Assembly: GCA_025966315.1 (NCBI GenBank)
Contig: JAOPUZ010000044.1
Coordinates: forward strand, 1 to 64,000
DNA from: Frankiales bacterium
Lineage (GTDB): Bacteria; Actinomycetota; Actinomycetes; Mycobacteriales; Jatrophihabitantaceae
Length of the DNA: 64,000 nt
Reading direction: 5' to 3'
This document shows positions 21,439 through 30,403 of this stretch, piece after piece (the first letter of the stretch is position 1; each line of letters opens with the position of its first letter). A model generated the notes under the pieces. It saw only the letters and a program-made list of their open reading frames with translations, had not been told where the DNA came from and did no database searches. The position numbers were made by a program, and so were the translations under genes.

Positions 21439-22089
21439 TTGATCAGGTGGAAGTGGATCGCCGATCACCACCAAGTGATCCTGACTGCGCTCTATCAGCA
21501 CATCGACCTCACCTGGCGGGCCGTGTTACTGGGATTGGTGCTCTCGCTGCCGATCGCCATCGTCATCCGCCGGTTCCGCTGGCTTCAGGGCCCGGTGCTG
21601 GCGATCAGCGGCATTCTCTACACCATCCCTGGGATTGCTCTGCTTTTCATCCTCGGTCCGTACACCGGCTACACCAGGCGATCGACCATAGACATCGCAC
21701 TAGTCAGTTACACGCTGTTGATCCTGATCCGAAACATTGTCACCGGTCTGGAAGAAGTGAGCCCGGATGTCCGCGAGGCGGCGGTCGGGATGGGACTGAG
21801 CCCGCTCAACGTGCTGTTCAAAGTCGAACTGCCACTGGCGTTGCCGGCCATCGTTGCCGGGCTGCGGATCGCCACGGTGACCACGATCGGACTAGCCACC
21901 TTTGCGGCTTTCGTCAGCCAGGGCGGCCTGGGCGACCTGATCATCAACGACGGTTTGGACCGGCAGTTCCCGACCGAGATCATCGTCGGTTCGGTGCTGG
22001 CCGTCGGGCTGGCCATCGTCGCCGATGTGATCTTCCTTGTATTGCAACGGTTGGTCTCGCCGTGGACACGCAAGGCCGCCGCCGCGTGA
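21439..22089 (+). CDS. Osmoprotectant ABC transporter permease (OpuCB-like)
   Basis: About 216 residues with five to six membrane helices and the EAA loop EEVSPDVREAAVGMGLSPL near residue 115. N-terminal IADHHQVILTALYQHIDL resembles the amphipathic start of OpuCB/OpuCD. The frame is open up to GTG 21367; TTG 21439 is preferred because starting at 21367 would leave no room for the divergent promoters. No clear ribosome site for any start, so the N-terminus is uncertain. Tandem tcgggcctga repeats lie in the gap before it. Confidence 0.88.
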   Translation: MIRWKWIADHHQVILTALYQHIDLTWRAVLLGLVLSLPIAIVIRRFRWLQGPVLAISGILYTIPGIALLFILGPYTGYTRRSTIDIALVSYTLLILIRNIVTGLEEVSPDVREAAVGMGLSPLNVLFKVELPLALPAIVAGLRIATVTTIGLATFAAFVSQGGLGDLIINDGLDRQFPTEIIVGSVLAVGLAIVADVIFLVLQRLVSPWTRKAAAA

Positions 22090-22102
22090 AGGGTAAACGC
22101 CG

Positions 22103-22843
22103 ATGACCTTCCGCTACTTCACGGTCGCCCAGAACTGGTGGGGGCCGGACGGCATGGTGCTGCGCATCGGCCAACACCTCGGATTCACGTTGCTGGCCAT
22201 GGCGATCGCGCTCGCGCTGGCTTTGCCCGTCGCCATCGCCAGCGGGCACACCGGTCGGTTCGGGTTTCTCGCGGTCAACGTCTCCAACATCGGCCGGGCC
22301 GTGCCGTCGATCGCGTTCCTCGGTCTCTTCTCACAGTTCATCCCACACGGCTATTCGAGTATCTGGCCGACCGTGATTGCCCTGGTGGCATTGGCGATTC
22401 CGCCGTTGGTGACCAACACCTATGTCGGCGTCCGGGGTGCCGATCCGGATGCGGTAGAGGCGGCCCGCGGCATGGGCCTGTCGCCGTGGCAAGTCGCCTT
22501 GCGGGTCGAGTTCCCGCTGGCCTTGCCGCTGGTCATGGCCGGCGTCCGGACCTCGGTCACCAACGTCGTGGCCACCGCAAGCCTGGCGGCGTTGGTGGGC
22601 CAGGGTGGTCTCGGCCGATTGATCATCGACGGGCAGGCGAACTTCAACGTGGCCGAGCTGGTGGCCGGGGCGGTGTTGATCGCGGTGCTGGCCATCGTCC
22701 TCGACCGGACGCTCGCGGCGTTGGCTCGTCGTACCTCTGCGGTAGAACGAGCGGAGCGCACCAGCCGAACCACGGCCACCGGTGCCGCCACCGACGAAGG
22801 GGACATGCCGGTCGATCCGAGTCTTATCCAAGCCGTACCGTAA
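22103..22843 (+). CDS. Osmoprotectant ABC transporter permease (OpuCD-like)
   Basis: 246-residue second permease with about six helices and an EAA loop DAVEAARGMGLSPWQVALRVEFPLALP. ATG 22103 has GAAGGG upstream. The last 35 residues are a Ser/Thr-rich cytosolic tail. Together with the preceding permease and the downstream binding protein it forms a complete quaternary-amine importer with the divergent ATPase. Confidence 0.9.
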   Translation: MTFRYFTVAQNWWGPDGMVLRIGQHLGFTLLAMAIALALALPVAIASGHTGRFGFLAVNVSNIGRAVPSIAFLGLFSQFIPHGYSSIWPTVIALVALAIPPLVTNTYVGVRGADPDAVEAARGMGLSPWQVALRVEFPLALPLVMAGVRTSVTNVVATASLAALVGQGGLGRLIIDGQANFNVAELVAGAVLIAVLAIVLDRTLAALARRTSAVERAERTSRTTATGAATDEGDMPVDPSLIQAVP

Positions 22844-23009
22844 CTTTCACGCGCGCAGTTCCGGCGTAGTGGCCGCCATCAGGAATGCAGCTGCGTACTG
22901 ATCAGGTTCAACCCATCCAAGTTCCAAATAATCTTCGGGCTCTCTTGTTCAAACATCGAGCCGTTGCCCGACACGCGGTCATCCGACCGGGACACAGAAG
23001 GCGGTACCC

Positions 23010-23972
23010 ATGAACGTCAGCAAGTCGGTGATGTCTGTTGCAGCCATTGCAGTGGCAGCCATCACGATCTCCGCATGCGGCGCGGACAACTCCAAGTCCA
23101 ACGACACCGGTGCGGCCAGCACGGGCTCGGCCGACAAGGGCACGGTCGTGCTCGGCTCGGCGAACTTCGGCGAGTCCGACATCATCGCCTCGATCTACTC
23201 GCAGGAACTGCAGAAGGCCGGCTACAAGACGCAGCTCAAGAGCAAGATCGGCACCCGCGAGGTCTACATCAAGTCACTGGAAGCCGGCGAGATCCAGGTC
23301 GTTCCCGAGTACGTCGGCACGCTGACTGAGTACTACAACGGAGTGGTGAACGGCGCCGCCGCGGCCACCAGCAAGCCGCTGGCCACGACCGATGCGACCA
23401 CCACCGCGGCGGCATTGAAGACGCTGATCACGCCCCGCAAGCTGGTGTCGGGCCCACCGTCGCCGGCCGCCGATCAAAATGCCTTCGCGGTGACCCAGGA
23501 CTTCGCCACCAAGAACAATCTCAAGACGCTGTCCGATCTGGTCAAGCTGAACGGCCAGATCGTACTGGGTGCTGGGCCGGAATGCCCGACCCGCCCGTTC
23601 TGCGAGCCAGGCCTGCAGAAGACCTACGGATTGAAGTTCAAGAGCTTCAAGAAGTTGGACGACGATGGCCCGCAGACGCTCGGCGCGCTCAAGAGCGGCG
23701 ACATCCAGCTCGGCTTGGTGTTCTCATCCGACGGCGCGGTTGCGGCCAACAACCTGCTGGTGCTGGACGACGACAAGAAGCTTCAGCAGGCGGACAACAT
23801 CGTCTACCTGGCCCGCGACAGTGTGCCGGCTGATGCGCTGAGCGTCCTCGACAAGGTCAACGCGGCACTCACCACGGTGGATCTGCAGAACCTCAACAAG
23901 CAGTATTCGGTCGACAAGGCCGATGCCGCGGATCTGGCCACCGATTGGGTGGGCCAGCACCCGCTGAGTTGA
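23010..23972 (+). CDS. Osmoprotectant ABC transporter substrate-binding lipoprotein
   Basis: 320 residues. A signal peptide ends in lipobox ISAC (Cys about 23), so the protein is lipid-anchored outside the membrane. The OpuAC-type fold shows in VVLGSANFGESDIIASIYSQELQKAG, REVYIKSLEAGEIQVVPEYVGTL and AGPECPTRPFCEPGL. AGAAGG lies seven bases before ATG. A 166-base gap separates it from the permease gene; AATAAT at 22927-22932 could be a -10 for separate, higher expression of the binding protein. Confidence 0.93.
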   Translation: MNVSKSVMSVAAIAVAAITISACGADNSKSNDTGAASTGSADKGTVVLGSANFGESDIIASIYSQELQKAGYKTQLKSKIGTREVYIKSLEAGEIQVVPEYVGTLTEYYNGVVNGAAAATSKPLATTDATTTAAALKTLITPRKLVSGPPSPAADQNAFAVTQDFATKNNLKTLSDLVKLNGQIVLGAGPECPTRPFCEPGLQKTYGLKFKSFKKLDDDGPQTLGALKSGDIQLGLVFSSDGAVAANNLLVLDDDKKLQQADNIVYLARDSVPADALSVLDKVNAALTTVDLQNLNKQYSVDKADAADLATDWVGQHPLS

Positions 23973-23981
23973 TCGCGCCCT

Positions 23982-24033
23982 CGATCCGAGCACAAACGCT
24001 CGATACGAGCACAAACGCTCGATCCGAGCATAA
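23982..24033. repeat. 19-bp tandem repeat, 2.7 copies, each with a small palindrome
   Basis: CGATCCGAGCACAAACGCT (23982-24000), then CGATACGAGCACAAACGCT (24001-24019), then a partial third copy from 24020. Every unit contains CTCG-AT-n-CGAG, a short palindrome at 19-bp spacing. It lies between the binding-protein gene and the DUF6779 gene, 55 to 106 bases before the latter's ATG. Confidence 0.85.
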
Positions 24034-24087
24034 AAGAGCGGAGCGGGACTAGGAGTTGTCCTACCTTGTCTCGATAGACTGCTCGGC

Positions 24088-25524
24088 ATGCCAAGTCAGG
24101 ATGCGTCCAGGGCCCGTTTCGGGTTCTGGCGCATCCTGATAATTCTTGCCTCAGCGGCCTTAGGTGTGGTGGCCGTCTGTTTCGTCGTCTTCTCCCACAC
24201 CCAGCGACAGACCACGGTCGGCGTGCTGATCGGACTGTGGAGCGCGATCGGGGCGGCCTCGGTGGCGTTCGGATCGCGTCGGGCCCAGCACGAGGCCGAA
24301 CTCCAAGCAGTGCAGTACCACGCGGCCGAACTGCACGCGGCGCAAGCCCATGTCGCCAAGCTGCAGGACGCCCAGATCGAGGCTGATCACGAGGCCAAGG
24401 CGTCCCAAGAGCTGGAATTGCGCCGGTTCGGCGAACTGCAGCTAGCGCGTGAGACCGCAGCGCGCCGCGAGGCCGACTTCCGTTTGGAGATCGCCCTTCG
24501 CGGTGAGATCGAACGGGTGCTGACCGAGCAGATCTCCTCACTCAGGGACGAGTTCGTCGCGCTGCGGGCCGAGGTGGTCGACAAGCTCGGAGGCGAATTG
24601 AGACTGGAACGCATCGAGACCACTCGGGTCATCGGTTCCGATCTCGAGGCCTTGCAGAAAGAAATACGGCGGCTGGCCGGCTCCCAAGAGAGTCTGGCCG
24701 CGCCGCCGAGCAAGCTCAGCAACGTCACCGCGGCCAGCGCTTCGGACCGTCATCCGGAACACGAGATCCTGGACGCCGAGGTCGTCGAGACGGTGCTGGT
24801 GTCGAGCGAGCAAGTGCCACCCGCGCGCGAGCCGACACCCGACCGGCCGACCCAACCGGCTCCCGAGGCCGAGCCGGTTCCCGGGCCAGCGAGGGCGGGT
24901 ACCACTCCGGCTGAGCGTCCCCCTGCGAGTGAGCTGCCGCAAGCGCCGGCAACCTTCGTGGCGTCCCCGCCCGCACGCGAGCCGATAACGGCGTCGGCAT
25001 CCCAGGCTCAGGCGGCACCCCACCCAGTGCCGGCGCGCGAGCCCTCGGCGCCGTCCGATCCGCAGGTGATCGCGGCGGCGAGTGCCCGCCCACGCGATCC
25101 GTTCGCCGGGCTGCCGCGCTTGACCCCGTTGCCGGACGACCTAGCCGACCTGCTCGAGCCGGACGAGCCAGCGCAACCGGATGCGTCGCCCACTCAGTCC
25201 ACCGAGCCCAGCAGGTCCCAGTCTGAGGAAGGGCAACGGACGGGCAAGCAGGCCAAGAAGCGCGCCGAATCTGTCGACGCCGACGATTCTGCCGAACCGG
25301 CCCAGCCGACTCCGCCAGCCCAGCCGGCTCCGCCAGCCCAGCCGGCTCCGCCAGCCCAGCCGATCGAGCCGCGTTACGTGGGCCGTCGCCGGGCCGAATT
25401 CGAAGCCGCGGTCACCGCGGCCGAGACGGCCGAGGCCGCGGCCGCGGCGGAGTCGGCCGCCGGTCGGCGACGCGCGCCTGACGACGCCCCCGATGACTTG
25501 CTGGAACGAATCGCCCGACGTTAG
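24088..25524 (+). CDS. DUF6779-like membrane protein with coiled coil and Pro/Ala-rich tail
   Basis: 478 residues. Two membrane helices near the N-terminus (FGFWRILIILASAALG, about 11-34, and VGVLIGLWSAIGAASVAFG, about 44-62), a long charged alpha-helical coiled coil (about 65-210), then a Pro/Ala/Glu-rich disordered region and an acidic/basic end. Matches the position and style of Rv3604c in mycobacteria, between folK-DUF3180 and the DUF2520 gene. Function unknown; the shape suggests a membrane-tethered scaffold. Confidence 0.8.
   Translation: MPSQDASRARFGFWRILIILASAALGVVAVCFVVFSHTQRQTTVGVLIGLWSAIGAASVAFGSRRAQHEAELQAVQYHAAELHAAQAHVAKLQDAQIEADHEAKASQELELRRFGELQLARETAARREADFRLEIALRGEIERVLTEQISSLRDEFVALRAEVVDKLGGELRLERIETTRVIGSDLEALQKEIRRLAGSQESLAAPPSKLSNVTAASASDRHPEHEILDAEVVETVLVSSEQVPPAREPTPDRPTQPAPEAEPVPGPARAGTTPAERPPASELPQAPATFVASPPAREPITASASQAQAAPHPVPAREPSAPSDPQVIAAASARPRDPFAGLPRLTPLPDDLADLLEPDEPAQPDASPTQSTEPSRSQSEEGQRTGKQAKKRAESVDADDSAEPAQPTPPAQPAPPAQPAPPAQPIEPRYVGRRRAEFEAAVTAAETAEAAAAAESAAGRRRAPDDAPDDLLERIARR
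25303..25356 (+). repeat. 3 x 18-bp in-frame repeat (Pro/Ala/Gln hexapeptide)
   Basis: Three tandem 18-bp units, the last two identical, encode repeated QPxPPA hexapeptides in the disordered region of the DUF6779-like protein. Identical nucleotide copies point to recent slippage. Confidence 0.85.
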
Positions 25525-25546
25525 GCCGGGCGACCGCTGAAGACCG

Positions 25547-25855
25547 TCAGCCGGCGGCCGGCGCCGTGGCGTCCCACGCCGGTTCGCCGACTTGTAGCGC
25601 CAGCTCCCGGACAACCAGATCGATCGACACACCCGTCTGGTCGCCCAGCAGGTAGACCGCGTACGCCAGCCGGCCGAGCATCGGCGCCCAGTCCTCGGGG
25701 ACCCGGAACGGGCGGCGTCCACCCGCGGTCTCGATGTCGGTCTCGCGGGCGAGGTCGCCCAGTGCGGACTGCACCCGTAGCAGCAGGGCCGGGGCGGACG
25801 CGTGTGAGTCCGCTCGGTCGGCTGACTCGCCGACCACGGCCTGCAGATCGCTCAT
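25547..25855 (-). CDS. Hypothetical protein, possibly MazG-like
   Basis: 102 residues, no signal or membrane segment. A helical stretch WAPMLGRLAYAVYLLGDQTGVSIDLVVRE (read in parts at residues 56-84) resembles the helix pair of MazG-like nucleotide pyrophosphohydrolases, but the acidic metal motif is weak, so activity cannot be claimed. ATG 25855 has no Shine-Dalgarno and sits nine bases after a good -10, suggesting leaderless translation. Convergent with the DUF6779 gene and divergent from the DUF2520 gene. Confidence 0.7.
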   Translation of the reverse strand: MSDLQAVVGESADRADSHASAPALLLRVQSALGDLARETDIETAGGRRPFRVPEDWAPMLGRLAYAVYLLGDQTGVSIDLVVRELALQVGEPAWDATAPAAG

Positions 25856-25864
25856 AGGAGCAGA

Positions 25865-25893
25865 ATTTTAGCGAACTCCGGGCGTCAGGTCAC
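25865..25893 (-). promoter_or_regulatory. Promoter of the 25547-25855 gene
   Basis: On the minus strand GTGACC (25893-25888), a 17-base spacer, then TAAAAT (25870-25865). The start codon follows nine bases after the -10, so the mRNA has almost no leader. Confidence 0.6.
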
Positions 25894-25987
25894 CCTCCGC
25901 CACGATTGCATCACCGTCCGCGCGGTGTACTGCAGCTGAACAGCACGGTTCCGACACGCCATCGGTACAACGTTTACCCTCACTGCT

Positions 25988-26914
25988 GTGATCGATCCGG
26001 TGGGAGCCCCCAGGCTGCGCGTTGCCGTCATCGGCGTCGGCCGGGTCGGCTCGGTGCTCGGGGCGGCACTGCATCGAGTCGGGCATCGAGTTGTCGCGGT
26101 GGCCGCGGTCAGCGGCGAATCACGCGCCCGGGCCGAGCGTCTGCTGCCCGAAGCCGAAGTGTTGCCCGCCGACGAGGCCGTCGCCAGCGCCGATCTGGTA
26201 CTGCTGACGGTGGGGGACGACCAGTTGATCGACCTGATCGGCGGCCTGGCGGCGACCGGGGCCTGGCGACGGGGCCAACTGGCCGTGCACACCTCCGGCG
26301 CGTACGGGATCTCGGTGTTCGGACCGGCCGAGGCCTTCGGCGTGGTGGGCATGGCGCTGCACCCGGTAATGACCTTCGCCGGACGCAGCGAGGACCTGCA
26401 GCGACTGGACGGCATCCCGTACGGCATCACCGCGCCGGAACCGTTCCGGCCGGTGGCCGAGACGATCGTGCTCGAACTCGGCGGGGAACCGGTGTGGGTG
26501 CCCGAATACGCGCGGGCCGGGTACCACGCCGCCCTGTCCATGGGCGCCAACCACCTGGTCACGCTGGTCAACGACGCGATGGACGTGCTGCGGGCCGGCG
26601 GCATCGACGACCCGAGCCGAATCCTGACCCCGCTGCTCACCGCCTCGCTGGACAATGCGCTGCGGCTCGGCGACGACGCGCTGACCGGGCCGGTGTCTCG
26701 CGGGGATGCCCGCACCGTGCGTGCGCACCTGGCCGCCCTGGACGGGACGCCGTTCCGTGAGCCGTACGTCGCGATGGCATTGCGCACCATGAAACGGGCC
26801 CGCCAGGCCGGACGGCTCAATGCCGGCCAGTTCGCCGAGCTGCTGGCCGGCATCGAAGGCACCGACGCGGCCGGCTCGGCGGAGCGTCCCAGCAGCGAAG
26901 GCGACCAGCCGTGA
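25988..26914 (+). CDS. DUF2520 / Rossmann-like NAD(P)-binding protein
   Basis: 308 residues. N-terminal Rossmann motif VAVIGVGRVGSVLGAAL (about 12-28) and a helical C-terminal domain with ARAGYHAALSMGANHLVTL near 177, the pattern of Rossmann-like plus DUF2520 proteins. These resemble F420-dependent NADP oxidoreductase or ketopantoate reductase folds. Placement right before panC, overlapping by GTGA, has led others to suggest a role in pantothenate synthesis; unproven. Corresponds to Rv3603c. Confidence 0.88.
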   Translation: MIDPVGAPRLRVAVIGVGRVGSVLGAALHRVGHRVVAVAAVSGESRARAERLLPEAEVLPADEAVASADLVLLTVGDDQLIDLIGGLAATGAWRRGQLAVHTSGAYGISVFGPAEAFGVVGMALHPVMTFAGRSEDLQRLDGIPYGITAPEPFRPVAETIVLELGGEPVWVPEYARAGYHAALSMGANHLVTLVNDAMDVLRAGGIDDPSRILTPLLTASLDNALRLGDDALTGPVSRGDARTVRAHLAALDGTPFREPYVAMALRTMKRARQAGRLNAGQFAELLAGIEGTDAAGSAERPSSEGDQP

Positions 26915-27807
26915 CCGAGGTGGTGCGTACCCGCGACGAGCTCGCGCAGGCGCGGTCCCGGTTGCTCGCGGGCACGGACGAGGACCGCCCGAAGTTGGGA
27001 CTGGTACCGACGATGGGCGCCCTGCACGCCGGCCACGCCACACTCATCGAGGCCGCCCGCAGCGAATGCCAGGTCGCGGCGGTGAGCATCTTCGTCAATC
27101 CCATGCAGTTCAGCCAGGAGTCCGACCTGGCCCGTTATCCGCGCCCGTTCGAGGACGACCTGGCGCGCTGTGTGGAGCTGGGAGTCGACCTGATCTGGGC
27201 GCCCGACGTCGACGTCATGTATCCGGGCGGTCCAGCGCAAGTGTGGGTTACGGCCGGGGCCCTGGCGAACCAGCTGGAAGGCCCGAGCCGGCCCGGTCAT
27301 TTCGACGGGGTGCTGACGGTGGTGACCAAGCTGTTGACGACGGTGCGACCGGACCGGGCGTACTTCGGGGAGAAGGACTACCAGCAGCTCACCCTGATCC
27401 GGCGGATGGTGGCCGACTTCGGCGGCGACGTCCTGATCCGGGGCGTCCCAACCGTGCGGGACGCCGACGGCCTGGCCTTGTCCAGCCGCAACGTCTTCCT
27501 GTCCGTGAACGGCCGGCGAGCCGCCCTCAACCTGGGTGCGGCGCTGCGAAAGGCCCGCTTCGCCGCCTCATCGGGTGGGACGGCTGCGGAGGTGCTGTCG
27601 GCAGCCGGTACCGTGCTGGCCGGTGCGCCTGACGTGCAGGTCGAGTACCTGGAACTGCGTGATCCCGACCTGTCCCCGACGCTGCCCGCCCACGGCCCCG
27701 CCCGGCTGCTGGTCGCCGCCACGGTGGAAGGTGTCCGCTTGATCGACAACACCGCAGTTGAACTGACGCCCGCGGGGTCCGACCCGACGCCCGCGGAATC
27801 CCGATGA
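26911..27807 (+). CDS. panC: Pantothenate synthetase
   Basis: Joins pantoate and beta-alanine with ATP. 298 residues. GLVPTMGALHAGHATLI (about 30-46) carries the HxGH nucleotide motif; SIFVNPMQFSQ, YFGEKDYQQLTLIRRM and LSSRNVFLS are the other conserved blocks. GTG start overlapping the DUF2520 gene, stop overlapping nadB. panD, its usual mycobacterial partner, is absent from this position. Confidence 0.95.
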   Translation: MTEVVRTRDELAQARSRLLAGTDEDRPKLGLVPTMGALHAGHATLIEAARSECQVAAVSIFVNPMQFSQESDLARYPRPFEDDLARCVELGVDLIWAPDVDVMYPGGPAQVWVTAGALANQLEGPSRPGHFDGVLTVVTKLLTTVRPDRAYFGEKDYQQLTLIRRMVADFGGDVLIRGVPTVRDADGLALSSRNVFLSVNGRRAALNLGAALRKARFAASSGGTAAEVLSAAGTVLAGAPDVQVEYLELRDPDLSPTLPAHGPARLLVAATVEGVRLIDNTAVELTPAGSDPTPAESR

Positions 27808-29507
27808 GCCTTGCGCAGCGGTTGCTGGCGCCCGCTCCGGGCTGGATCGTCGAGACGGACGTCGTGGTGGTGGGATCCGGTATCGCCGGGTTGACCACCG
27901 CGCTCCGGCTGGCCGAGGCCACCCCGGCGCCCGGCAGTGCCGGGCTGCGGGTGCTGGTCGTCACCAAGGATGTGCTCGCCGCCGGTTCGACCCGATGGGC
28001 GCAGGGCGGCATTGCCGCGGCCCTCGGCCCGGACGACACCGCGGCCGAACACCGCTCCGACACGCTGATCGCAGGCGTCGGGATCTGCGACGAGCAGGCC
28101 GTCCAGGTACTCGTCGATGAGGGCCCCGCCGCCGTCAACGAACTGATCGAGCTGGGTACTCGGTTCGATCGGCTCGGCGACGGCACGCTGTCCCTGACCC
28201 GTGAAGGCGGTCATCACAAGGACCGGATCGCGCACGCCGGCGGCGACGCGACCGGTGCCGAGATCGAGCGTGCGCTGGTGGCCGCCGTCATCGACTCGCC
28301 CGGCATCGACGTGATCGAACATGCGTTGGTGCTGGACCTGCTGCCGGCCGCCAGCGGTGAGATCGGCGCGGTGACCCTGCACGTGATGGGTGAAGGGCAG
28401 CGCGACGGGGTCGGCGCGGTCCGGGCTCGGGCCATCGTGCTCGCTACCGGCGGGGTCGGTCAGGTCTACTCCGCGACGACCAACCCCGCGGTGTCCACCG
28501 GCGACGGGGTGGCCGCGGCCTTGCGGGCTGGCGCCGTCGTCCGGGATCTGGAGTTCATCCAGTTCCATCCCACGGTGCTGTGGTTGGGCGGCGCCTCGTC
28601 CGGCCAGCAGCCGCTGGTGAGCGAAGCCGTCCGGGGTGAGGGCGCGTTTCTGGTGGACGGCGCCGGCGTGCGGTTCATGCAGGGCCAGCACGAATTGGCC
28701 GATCTGGCCCCCCGCGATGTGGTGGCCAAGGCGATCCTGCGCCGGATGTTCGAGACGGGCGAGCCGAACATGTGGCTCGATGCCCGCGACTTCGGCGCTG
28801 AGAAGTGGCGGGTGCGGTTCCCGACGATCCTGGCCACCCTGAACGCGCTGGGCATCGACCCGGTCAGCGAACTGATTCCGGTCGCCCCGGCCGCGCACTA
28901 CGCCTCCGGCGGAATCGCGACCGATCTGCACGGCCGTAGCTCGGTGGCCGGCCTGTACGCGTGCGGCGAGGCCGCCTGCACGGGCGTGCACGGGGCGAAC
29001 CGGCTCGCGTCCAACTCGTTGTTGGAAGGTCTGGTGTTCGGGCGCCGAATTGCGGCCGACGTCCTGGCTCAGGTGCTGCCCGGGGCGCCGTTGCCCGAGC
29101 TGGGCGTCGATCTCCGGACGATGGGGCTGGCCGCGGCCGGGGTGCGGTTGCTGGTGCAGGAAGAGATGTCCGCCGACGCCGGGGTGTTACGTGACGCTGC
29201 GGGGTTGTCCCGCGCGGCGACCACCCTGCAGAAGCTGGCCGCGCAACGCAGCAACGATCCGCGCACCGAATCGTGGGAGGCGACCAACCTGCTGACGGTC
29301 GCCACCGCCCTGGTGGCGGCCGCGAGCCGGCGGCATGAGACCCGCGGCTCGCATTGGCGCGAGGATCATCCGGACCGGGACGACGCCGACTGGCGTGGCC
29401 ACCTCGACCTGCGGCTCGGGCCGGACGGCATGATCAGCTCCGACTACCGGCCGATCAACCCGATCGCCGATCCGTCCGCACTCACCACGGAGGCCGTTAC
29501 TTCATGA
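27804..29507 (+). CDS. nadB: L-aspartate oxidase
   Basis: FAD enzyme oxidising aspartate to iminoaspartate for quinolinate and NAD synthesis. 567 residues. The FAD Rossmann motif VVVGSGIAGLTTALRLAE is near 24-41; STRWAQGGIAAALGPDD near 63, EGGHHKDRIAHAGGDATG near 135 and GEAACTGVHGANRLASNSLLEGLVFG near 392 are diagnostic. ATGA overlap with panC and with nadC. nadA is not in the window, so quinolinate synthase must lie elsewhere. Confidence 0.95.
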   Translation: MSLAQRLLAPAPGWIVETDVVVVGSGIAGLTTALRLAEATPAPGSAGLRVLVVTKDVLAAGSTRWAQGGIAAALGPDDTAAEHRSDTLIAGVGICDEQAVQVLVDEGPAAVNELIELGTRFDRLGDGTLSLTREGGHHKDRIAHAGGDATGAEIERALVAAVIDSPGIDVIEHALVLDLLPAASGEIGAVTLHVMGEGQRDGVGAVRARAIVLATGGVGQVYSATTNPAVSTGDGVAAALRAGAVVRDLEFIQFHPTVLWLGGASSGQQPLVSEAVRGEGAFLVDGAGVRFMQGQHELADLAPRDVVAKAILRRMFETGEPNMWLDARDFGAEKWRVRFPTILATLNALGIDPVSELIPVAPAAHYASGGIATDLHGRSSVAGLYACGEAACTGVHGANRLASNSLLEGLVFGRRIAADVLAQVLPGAPLPELGVDLRTMGLAAAGVRLLVQEEMSADAGVLRDAAGLSRAATTLQKLAAQRSNDPRTESWEATNLLTVATALVAAASRRHETRGSHWREDHPDRDDADWRGHLDLRLGPDGMISSDYRPINPIADPSALTTEAVTS

Positions 29508-30394
29508 TCGAGGAATCCGTCCTCACCGCGGTGGCCGCGACCGGGGTCGACCCGCGGAAGGTGGCCGAGGTGGTGACCACCGCGCTGGCCGAGGACCTGT
29601 CGGACGGCCCGGACGTGACGACGACGGCCACGATTCCGGCCGAGCAGACCGGCACGGCTTTCGCGGTGGCCCGCGAGCGAGGTGTGGTGGCCGGGTTGCC
29701 GGTGGCCGCGTTGGTCTTTGCCATCGTGGGCGAGGGACGGTTGGAGTCGGAGATCCTGCTGTCCGACGGCGAAGTGGTGGCCGCCGGGCAGCGGCTGCTC
29801 CGGGTCAGCGGGCCGCTGCGCGACATTCTGACCGCCGAACGCACCGCGCTCAATCTGCTCACGCACCTGTCCGGGGTGGCGAGCCTGACCCGGCGGTGGG
29901 TGGCCGCCGTCGAAGGTTCCGGCGCGCAGATCCGCGACACCCGCAAGACGATGCCCGGCCTGCGGGCGCTGGAGAAGTACGCCGTGCGCTGCGGGGGCGG
30001 CATCAATCACCGCATGTCGTTGTCGGATGCCGCGCTGATCAAGGACAACCACGTCGCCGCGGCCGGGTCGGTGGCCCGCGCATTCGAGCTGGTGCAGGCC
30101 GCCGCGCGCCCGGGGCTGGCGATCGAGGTCGAGGTGGACACGATCGAGCAGTGCCAGGAAGCGGCGGCGGCCGGTGCGGAGCTGATCCTGCTGGACAACA
30201 TGGCGCCGGCCCTGATGCGTCGCTGCGTCGACCTCGTCGCCAAAGCCGGCAGCGGCGCCCGGCTCGAGGCCTCCGGCGGGCTGAGCCTGGACAACGCCGC
30301 CGAGGTCGCCGCGAGCGGCGTGCATTACCTTGCCGTCGGTGCCCTGACGCATTCCGCGCCGGTGCTCGACATCGGCCTGGATCTGCTGGACTGA
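29504..30394 (+). CDS. nadC: Nicotinate-nucleotide diphosphorylase (carboxylating)
   Basis: Quinolinate phosphoribosyltransferase giving nicotinate mononucleotide. 296 residues. LNLLTHLSGVASLTRRWV, IRDTRKTMPGLRALEKYAVRCGGG and LIKDNHVAAAG form the active-site signature, and the C-terminal LEASGGLSLDNAAEVAASGVHYLAVGALTHS is the PRPP-side barrel. ATG 29504 is set by the overlap with the nadB stop; upstream extension is shadow. Confidence 0.95.
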   Translation: MIEESVLTAVAATGVDPRKVAEVVTTALAEDLSDGPDVTTTATIPAEQTGTAFAVARERGVVAGLPVAALVFAIVGEGRLESEILLSDGEVVAAGQRLLRVSGPLRDILTAERTALNLLTHLSGVASLTRRWVAAVEGSGAQIRDTRKTMPGLRALEKYAVRCGGGINHRMSLSDAALIKDNHVAAAGSVARAFELVQAAARPGLAIEVEVDTIEQCQEAAAAGAELILLDNMAPALMRRCVDLVAKAGSGARLEASGGLSLDNAAEVAASGVHYLAVGALTHSAPVLDIGLDLLD

Positions 30395-30403
30395 GGGGCC
30401 GAC

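Noticed and set aside
23982-24033. 19-bp repeats as a CRISPR array
   Set aside because: Directly abutting tandem units without spacers and without cas genes.
24088-25524. DUF6779-like protein as a secreted mucin-like or adhesin protein
   Set aside because: The Pro/Ala region follows a long coiled coil that should be cytosolic, there is no signal cleavage site, and the locus matches the mycobacterial membrane-scaffold-like gene.
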